Shown: one piece after another, positions 59,255 through 64,000 of the stretch
Position numbering within the stretch: position 1 is the stretch's first letter
How the letters are laid out: each line of letters opens with the position of its first letter
From: Peptoniphilus_A harei_B
GTDB taxonomy: Bacteria > Bacillota > Clostridia > Tissierellales > Peptoniphilaceae
Length of the DNA stretch: 64,000 nt
NCBI GenBank assembly: GCA_032560695.1
Contig: JAWGHR010000002.1
Span: 62,001-126,000, forward strand
Reading direction: 5' to 3'
Position numbers and translations under genes: made by a program
The notes under the pieces: model-generated
The model's database searches: none
What the model saw: the letters and a program-made list of their open reading frames with translations, nothing else
Told to the model about the DNA's origin: nothing

Positions 59255-62182
59255 TTATAAATAATCCCTTAATAGCTTGTGAGACCTTATAAATTTAATG
59301 TAATTTAAAAATTCATCCATTACTTTTTTATATTTTTCTTCACTTGTCTCTACAACTATTTTATTTTTACCCCTTAGGTCAAATATATATGCAGCTTTTA
59401 TCTTAACTTTATATAATTTTTCATAGATTGCTGAATAAAGTATTACTTGGTTCTCGTAAGTCTTTTTCAGGTCTTCTACACTTCCATAGCTTGTCTTTAA
59501 ATCAAGAATATAATAATCGCCATTGATTTTTATAACTTGGTCAATATAACCCTTTACAAGAAAACCTTCTAAGTCATAATAAAATAAAAGCTCCTTATCT
59601 ATTATACAATTTTCTTCCATTTCTAAGTAGTTTAAAACTAACCTTTTTGAAACATTTAATTTGTCTTGGTTTAACTCTTCTTCATAATATAAAAATATAT
59701 CTTTTAATATGTCCTCAATGTCCTTATTTTTTAAATCATTTTTTCCATACTTGTAGGCGAACATGTGAACTATATTTCCAAGAGTCTTGGAATCCATTAT
59801 TTGATTTGTCCCTTGACCCTTTGTGTAATTATCTATTCCCAAGAAATATTTGTAGTAAAAGTCCCTCTTGCTTCTCTTGAAATTTATAAAATCTGTAACT
59901 GTGTAATATTCTCTTATCCTATTTTCAAATTTTATATCTACATCAAGTGGAAGAAAACTTTTTTCTACTTGTCTTTCTTCTATACTAGAAATTTCATATT
60001 CTTTTATATCATTAATATCTCCCAAGAGAGAAAAATAGGAACCAGACCTTGCCTTTTTAAGATCTCCAAATAAAATTAATTCTTTTTTTGCCCTAGTCAT
60101 GGCAACGTAAAGAACTCTAATCTCTTCTTCCTCATCGATTTCTCTTAGTTTATTTGAAATTTCCCTATAAGAATAATTAGAAAGGTCAGAATTTATTCCA
60201 AGACCTAGATCTCTATCAACAATTATTCTATTGTTATTTCCAAGCTTTTTCCCTTTGTCCATGTGAGAAATTATCAAGCCGTCAAACTCCAGTCCCTTAG
60301 ACTTGTGAATTGTAAGAAGATTAATTCCATCTTCTAGGTCTTCAAAGGTCATAGAAGAGATTTGCCTTTCGAAGGCTCTAAAGTCATTAGAATTATTTTC
60401 TACAAAGTTCCTTGCTTCTTCCTTAAACCTATAAATATATTCCCAGTCACTTTCCCTTAAAGTTCCAAGATCATAGAAATAATCCATTAGTTCATCAAGG
60501 ACTTCATCTATCATGAGGTAAGATGCTTTCTTTCTTGTAGCCCTTAAAAAGCTTATAAAGTTTTTTATATTTTCCCGGGAAGATTTATAGTTTAATAAAT
60601 CTTCAGAATTATTAATTCCTTCATTTAATATCGACACTAAATCTTTGAATTCAAAATTCAAAAGCTTTGAGTTGAATAGTGATAAAAATTCTAAAAATTC
60701 TTTTGGACTGTAAATTGCAGAAAGAATATTTTTAACTAAGCTTAAAATTTCTATTTCCTCAAGGCCTCTCTCGCCTCTGTTATATCTTATTCCTCTTGCA
60801 GATAAAACTTCTCCTATCTCATCGATTTGTGAATTGGACCTTGATAAGATAGCAATATCCTCAGCCTTATATTTTTTTAAAAAATCTTCAGCTAAATCTG
60901 CAATTTCCGAAATTTCAGGAGAATTATAGAGGTAAACTCCTCCACCCTCTCTATAAGAAAATTCCATTTCATCATAGGGGTCCATTAGCTCCTTAAACTT
61001 TTCATTTATAAAAGAAATTATTTCACCGTCAGACCTATAATTTTTGTTCATTAATAGAGAGGTCCCCCTGGCTTCTATACTTCCAGAAAAAGAAAAATAT
61101 GAAGAGAGGTCTGTTCCTCTAAAGGCATAGATAGATTGCTTAGGGTCACCAACTATAAAAATATTTGATGAAGAAAAGGCTCTAATGATTTCATTTTGAA
61201 TTTCATTTGTGTCTTGGTATTCGTCAACGAGGATATAGGAATACCTAGATACAAGTTCCCTTTTGACGATAGGTTTTTTCAAAAGTATCTCTGCGTAAGA
61301 AATTATATCTTCATAGTCAAGTCCCCTTATATCTTCCTTAGCTTTCTTATAGTTCTTGTCTATATCCTTTAAAATTTTAATAATGATTTTATAATAGTCT
61401 TTGTTCTTCTCTTCCAAGTCCTTCTTCAGCTCTTGGATAAGGTCCTTTATTTCTACTATTATGTCATTATGTTTTGTAGATGTTCCAAGGTTTTCTTCTA
61501 TATTATTTAAAATTTCGTTGTCAAAGATCTTCAAAGATTTTAATTCATCAATATTATTGTCGTAAAAAGTCTTGAATTTATTTCCACTTAAACTCCTATA
61601 TTCATCTAAGATCCTGATCAAATCATCAAAACTTTTTTCTGTCTCAGTAAAATTTAGTGACTTATTTAAAATATCATCAAAATCCAAGCTGTTATTTTTA
61701 AAATCTCTATAAAGATTTATAAAATTATTTTTCTCTTCAAAGGGAGATGACTTAAAATCCAAAAGATAGTTTTTAAAACTTTCATCTTCTAAATTATTTA
61801 AACATTCTTTAGCAGCTTCCTCTAATAGGTAATCCCCTTCACTCTCTTCTAGAATCTTGAAATTTGGATTTATTCCAAGAATAAAAGAATAATTCTCGAG
61901 GATTTCAAGGGCAAAGGAGTGAATAGTCATTACGTTGAGTTCACTTTCTTCGAAATCAATATTGTTGAGAACAAGTTCCTTCGATATTCTCCCAAGCATT
62001 TCTTGTGCAGCTTTTTTTGTAAAAGTTATAGCCAAGATTTTTTTTGGATTGATATTGTTCTTTACAATATTAATAAACCTACTGGTGAGGACCCTGGTCT
62101 TGCCAGTTCCAGCTCCTGCCATTAAGGATAAGTCCTTGTCAAGAGTGTAGACTGCTTTTTTTTGAACTTCACTTAGTTCCAT
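59255..62182 (-). CDS. UvrD-family helicase with C-terminal nuclease domain (AddA-like)
   Basis: This 975-aa superfamily 1A helicase has Walker A AGAGTGKT (22-29), Walker B VDEYQDT, GDPKQSIYAFRG, LLTIHKSKGLEFDGLI and YVAMTRAKKELILFG, all UvrD/RecB motifs. The C-terminus carries a PD-(D/E)XK nuclease motif: GYIDQVIKINGDYYILDLKTS followed by QVILYSAIY. This is the AddA layout, but the protein is shorter than typical AddA (about 1200 aa) and no addB is next to it, so a stand-alone DNA repair helicase-nuclease is also possible. It follows an ArsR gene by 14 nt. Confidence 0.88.
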   Translation of the reverse strand: MELSEVQKKAVYTLDKDLSLMAGAGTGKTRVLTSRFINIVKNNINPKKILAITFTKKAAQEMLGRISKELVLNNIDFEESELNVMTIHSFALEILENYSFILGINPNFKILEESEGDYLLEEAAKECLNNLEDESFKNYLLDFKSSPFEEKNNFINLYRDFKNNSLDFDDILNKSLNFTETEKSFDDLIRILDEYRSLSGNKFKTFYDNNIDELKSLKIFDNEILNNIEENLGTSTKHNDIIVEIKDLIQELKKDLEEKNKDYYKIIIKILKDIDKNYKKAKEDIRGLDYEDIISYAEILLKKPIVKRELVSRYSYILVDEYQDTNEIQNEIIRAFSSSNIFIVGDPKQSIYAFRGTDLSSYFSFSGSIEARGTSLLMNKNYRSDGEIISFINEKFKELMDPYDEMEFSYREGGGVYLYNSPEISEIADLAEDFLKKYKAEDIAILSRSNSQIDEIGEVLSARGIRYNRGERGLEEIEILSLVKNILSAIYSPKEFLEFLSLFNSKLLNFEFKDLVSILNEGINNSEDLLNYKSSRENIKNFISFLRATRKKASYLMIDEVLDELMDYFYDLGTLRESDWEYIYRFKEEARNFVENNSNDFRAFERQISSMTFEDLEDGINLLTIHKSKGLEFDGLIISHMDKGKKLGNNNRIIVDRDLGLGINSDLSNYSYREISNKLREIDEEEEIRVLYVAMTRAKKELILFGDLKKARSGSYFSLLGDINDIKEYEISSIEERQVEKSFLPLDVDIKFENRIREYYTVTDFINFKRSKRDFYYKYFLGIDNYTKGQGTNQIMDSKTLGNIVHMFAYKYGKNDLKNKDIEDILKDIFLYYEEELNQDKLNVSKRLVLNYLEMEENCIIDKELLFYYDLEGFLVKGYIDQVIKINGDYYILDLKTSYGSVEDLKKTYENQVILYSAIYEKLYKVKIKAAYIFDLRGKNKIVVETSEEKYKKVMDEFLNYIKFIRSHKLLRDYL

Positions 62183-62196
62183 AAACTACCCTTTTC

Positions 62197-62478
62197 TTAC
62201 TTATTAAAAAGAGTCTTTGCAAGTTTTAGGATAAATTCATTTTCTACCTTGTAGTAGATTTCAGTCCCATTTCTATTTGCTATTAAAATTCCAGCTCTCC
62301 TAAGCTTTCCTAGGTGAGATGAAACAGTTGGCTGTGGAATATGAAACTTTGCTTGCATAGACCCAACATTAGCTGGACCATTATCAATTAAATTCTTTAC
62401 AATTCTAAGTCTAATTGGATGAGCCATAACCTTTAAAACCTCAGCAGTGTTTTCAAGGTTATCAATTTTTTTCTTCAA
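62197..62478 (-). CDS. ArsR-family winged-helix repressor
   Basis: This 93-aa protein has the ArsR/SmtB fold: LKVMAHPIRLRIVKNLIDNGPANVGSMQAKFHIPQPTVSSHLGKLRRAGILIANRNGTEIYYKV. The recognition helix is PTVSSHLGKLRRAG. No Cys pair of the metal sites is present, so the inducer is unlikely to be a thiol-bound metal. The start is TTG with GGAGGT upstream. It leads the helicase and CoA-transferase unit; a palindrome at its promoter suggests autorepression. Confidence 0.88.
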   Translation of the reverse strand: MKKKIDNLENTAEVLKVMAHPIRLRIVKNLIDNGPANVGSMQAKFHIPQPTVSSHLGKLRRAGILIANRNGTEIYYKVENEFILKLAKTLFNK

Positions 62479-62515
62479 ATTCTTACCTCCAAGTATTTCA
62501 TAGTTAAAAATTTAT

Positions 62516-62555
62516 TTACTATAGTAAGATTATGTAATTTTCACTAATTTGTCAA
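62516..62555 (-). promoter_or_regulatory. arsR promoter with operator palindrome
   Basis: On the minus strand TTGACA and TAATCT are separated by 17 nt. Immediately downstream the perfect 12-bp palindrome TTACTATAGTAA (62516-62527) covers the transcription start, the usual place for an ArsR operator. Confidence 0.65.
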
Positions 62556-62637
62556 TAGCTTTTGTATAATTAAGAATTATGAAAATATTTACATCAGCTT
62601 GAATTACAATTTTAGTATTGTACTTTAATTACAGAAA

Positions 62638-62665
62638 ATAAAAAAATAAGGCCTAGGACCTTATT
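62638..62665 (-). terminator. Intrinsic terminator after argH
   Basis: AATAAGG and CCTTATT form a 7-bp stem with a 7-nt loop, flanked by T and A runs, just after the argH stop codon on the minus strand. Confidence 0.85.
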
Positions 62666-62674
62666 TTAAAAATT

Positions 62675-64000
62675 CTATATATTTAATGATTTTTTTAGAT
62701 TTTCTATTTGAATAATGACAGCTTCTTCAGCTGGTCCACCATAAAGCTTTCTATTGTTTAAAGAGTTTTCAATTTCTATAAAATCATAAAGATCTTTATC
62801 GAAAACTTTGTTAAAAGATTTATACTTTTCAAGAGAAATTTCTTCTAATTTTAAATTCTCCTCTATAGCAAAGTTAACTATTTGACCAACTAGATCATAG
62901 GCTTCCCTGAAGGCAAGACCCTTTAGGACCAAATAGTCTGCCAAGTCTGTTGCATTTAAAAATCCTTTTTCTGCTGATTCCCTCATTTTATCTTTGTTTA
63001 ACTCAAGACTCTCTATAATTCCCTTCATTATTTTTAGAGAAGACGCTGTAGTCTTTACTGAGTCAAATAGAGCTTCTTTGTCTTCTTGAAAGTCCTTGTT
63101 ATAAGCTAAGGGTGTTCCCTTTAAAACTGTAAAGACTGTAATTAAATCTCCAAAAGCCCTGCCACTCTTCCCCCTGATTAATTCTGCCATATCAGGATTT
63201 TTCTTTTGAGGCATTATACTAGAACCTGTTGAAAATTTGCCAGAAAACTTAATATAATCATATTCACTGGATGAAAAATAAATTAATTCCTCACAGAGTC
63301 TTGATAGGTGGGTCATAATAAGGGAGTTGTTAAATAAAATTTCAAGAACATAGTCCCTATCCGAAACTGAATCCATGGAGTTCTCTGTAGGCTTTTTAAA
63401 TCCCAGGATTTCACTAGTCATAAACCTATCTATGTCAAAGCTTGTTGTGGCAAGAGCACAGGATCCTAGAGGATTCTCATCTAATCTCATAAGACTGCTC
63501 TTAAGTCTTTGGCAATCTCTTTTAAACATCTGAGCATAGGATAGGATATAGTGAGCAAAACTAGTAACTTGTGCATGTTGCATGTGAGTAAACCCTGGCA
63601 TTATTGTATTTTTATTCTCTTCAGCAAGAGAAATTATTGTGACAATTAGATTTCTTAAATCATTATTTATTTCAGCTAAGACTTTTTTAGAATATAGTCT
63701 AAGGTCCAGAGCGCATTGGTCATTTCTAGATCTTGCAGTGTGAAGCTTTTTGCCCACACTGCCCACTCTTTTTGTCAGTTCATTTTCAATAAAGGAATGA
63801 ATATCTTCTTCTCTTAAATCAATTTCAAGCTCATTATTTTTTATTTCTTCTAAAATATTTTTTAATTCTTTGGAAATAATTTCAAAATCTTCCTGATCAA
63901 TTATTCCTTTTTTGCAAAGCATTTCAACATGAGCAAGTGAACCTGTAATGTCTTCTTGGAATAAAATTTTATCAAAATCTATGGACTTGTTAAATTCATG
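62675..64000 (-). CDS. argH: Argininosuccinate lyase, 5' end cut by window edge
   Basis: The reading frame continues past the first internal Met at 63922 to the window edge; upstream residues (HEFNKSIDFDKILFQEDITGSLAHVEML) match the ArgH N-terminus, so perhaps 15-20 residues are missing. The 441 residues seen include RVGSVGKKLHTARSRNDQCALDLR, TSFDIDRFMTSEILGF and the fumarase/lyase signature GSSIMPQKKNPDMAELIRG. It cleaves argininosuccinate to arginine and fumarate. Other arginine genes would lie to the right. Confidence 0.95.
   Translation of the reverse strand, partial: HEFNKSIDFDKILFQEDITGSLAHVEMLCKKGIIDQEDFEIISKELKNILEEIKNNELEIDLREEDIHSFIENELTKRVGSVGKKLHTARSRNDQCALDLRLYSKKVLAEINNDLRNLIVTIISLAEENKNTIMPGFTHMQHAQVTSFAHYILSYAQMFKRDCQRLKSSLMRLDENPLGSCALATTSFDIDRFMTSEILGFKKPTENSMDSVSDRDYVLEILFNNSLIMTHLSRLCEELIYFSSSEYDYIKFSGKFSTGSSIMPQKKNPDMAELIRGKSGRAFGDLITVFTVLKGTPLAYNKDFQEDKEALFDSVKTTASSLKIMKGIIESLELNKDKMRESAEKGFLNATDLADYLVLKGLAFREAYDLVGQIVNFAIEENLKLEEISLEKYKSFNKVFDKDLYDFIEIENSLNNRKLYGGPAEEAVIIQIENLKKSLNI

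Overview
The window is a low-GC (visibly AT-rich), gene-dense stretch of a Firmicutes chromosome. The likely source is an anaerobic, non-spore-forming member of the Clostridia close to Peptoniphilaceae (Anaerococcus, Peptoniphilus or Finegoldia type). Supporting this are a SCIFF peptide with its radical-SAM maturase, a one-piece pyruvate:ferredoxin oxidoreductase, a butyryl-CoA:acetate CoA-transferase-like enzyme, asparagine synthetase AsnA, and spoVG and SpoIID-like genes with no sporulation genes around them. The genus is inferred from gene content and order; no search was run.

Layout. From 1 to about 40 kb nearly everything is on the minus strand, in housekeeping operons. They are: murE (cut by the left edge) / hemZ-like / MBL hydrolase / dtd / rel / recJ; yajC / scfA / scfB; a gene of unknown function / ruvC / ruvA / ruvB / spoIID-like / queA / tgt; asnA; a zinc phospholipase C-like gene; a GH18-type cell-wall protein; ylxM / ffh / rpsP / khpA / rimM / trmD / rplS; plsX / acpP / rnc / Elp3-like radical SAM / smc / ftsY; nifJ (PFOR); and pepP-like / uvrC / hprK. 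From 40.0 to 43.9 kb lies an accessory block bounded by two identical 40-bp terminator sequences. It holds a BlaI/BlaR1-type regulatory pair, a 29-codon ORF, a secreted protein with an internal duplication, a 76-aa exported peptide ending in GGSDGPTQIY, and a membrane protein. Next come a two-component system, fluC/crcB, then plus-strand genes for a nucleobase permease, alr and murC, with spoVG on the minus strand between the last two. The right end is again minus strand: a secreted phosphodiester glycosidase-like protein, an aminotransferase, carD / PIN-TRAM, an arsR / AddA-like helicase-nuclease / CoA-transferase operon, and argH (cut by the right edge).

The most unusual feature is in the three largest gene-free gaps (22.6-23.1, 31.1-31.7 and 57.3-57.9 kb). 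Each holds a degenerate tandem array with an exact 18-bp period and the same monomer, approximately TATGACTTnATAAnnnnn. I place 8, 9 and 17 monomers in register, and the third array has a 36-bp two-monomer super-period. In all three the monomer has the same orientation, the array follows an intrinsic terminator, and it precedes the promoter of the next minus-strand operon. They have no CRISPR-type spacers and are not coding. I know of no described element that matches.

Other points: a probable ATT start codon for the PIN/TRAM gene; an attenuator-like hairpin between the SCIFF peptide and its maturase; an inverted repeat that would hide a Shine-Dalgarno sequence downstream of asnA; a 174-bp in-frame duplication in ftsY; and palindromic operator candidates at the plsX and arsR promoters. 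TTG or GTG starts appear often with clear ribosome-binding sites (murE, ruvC, uvrC, murC, arsR, trmD, pepP).
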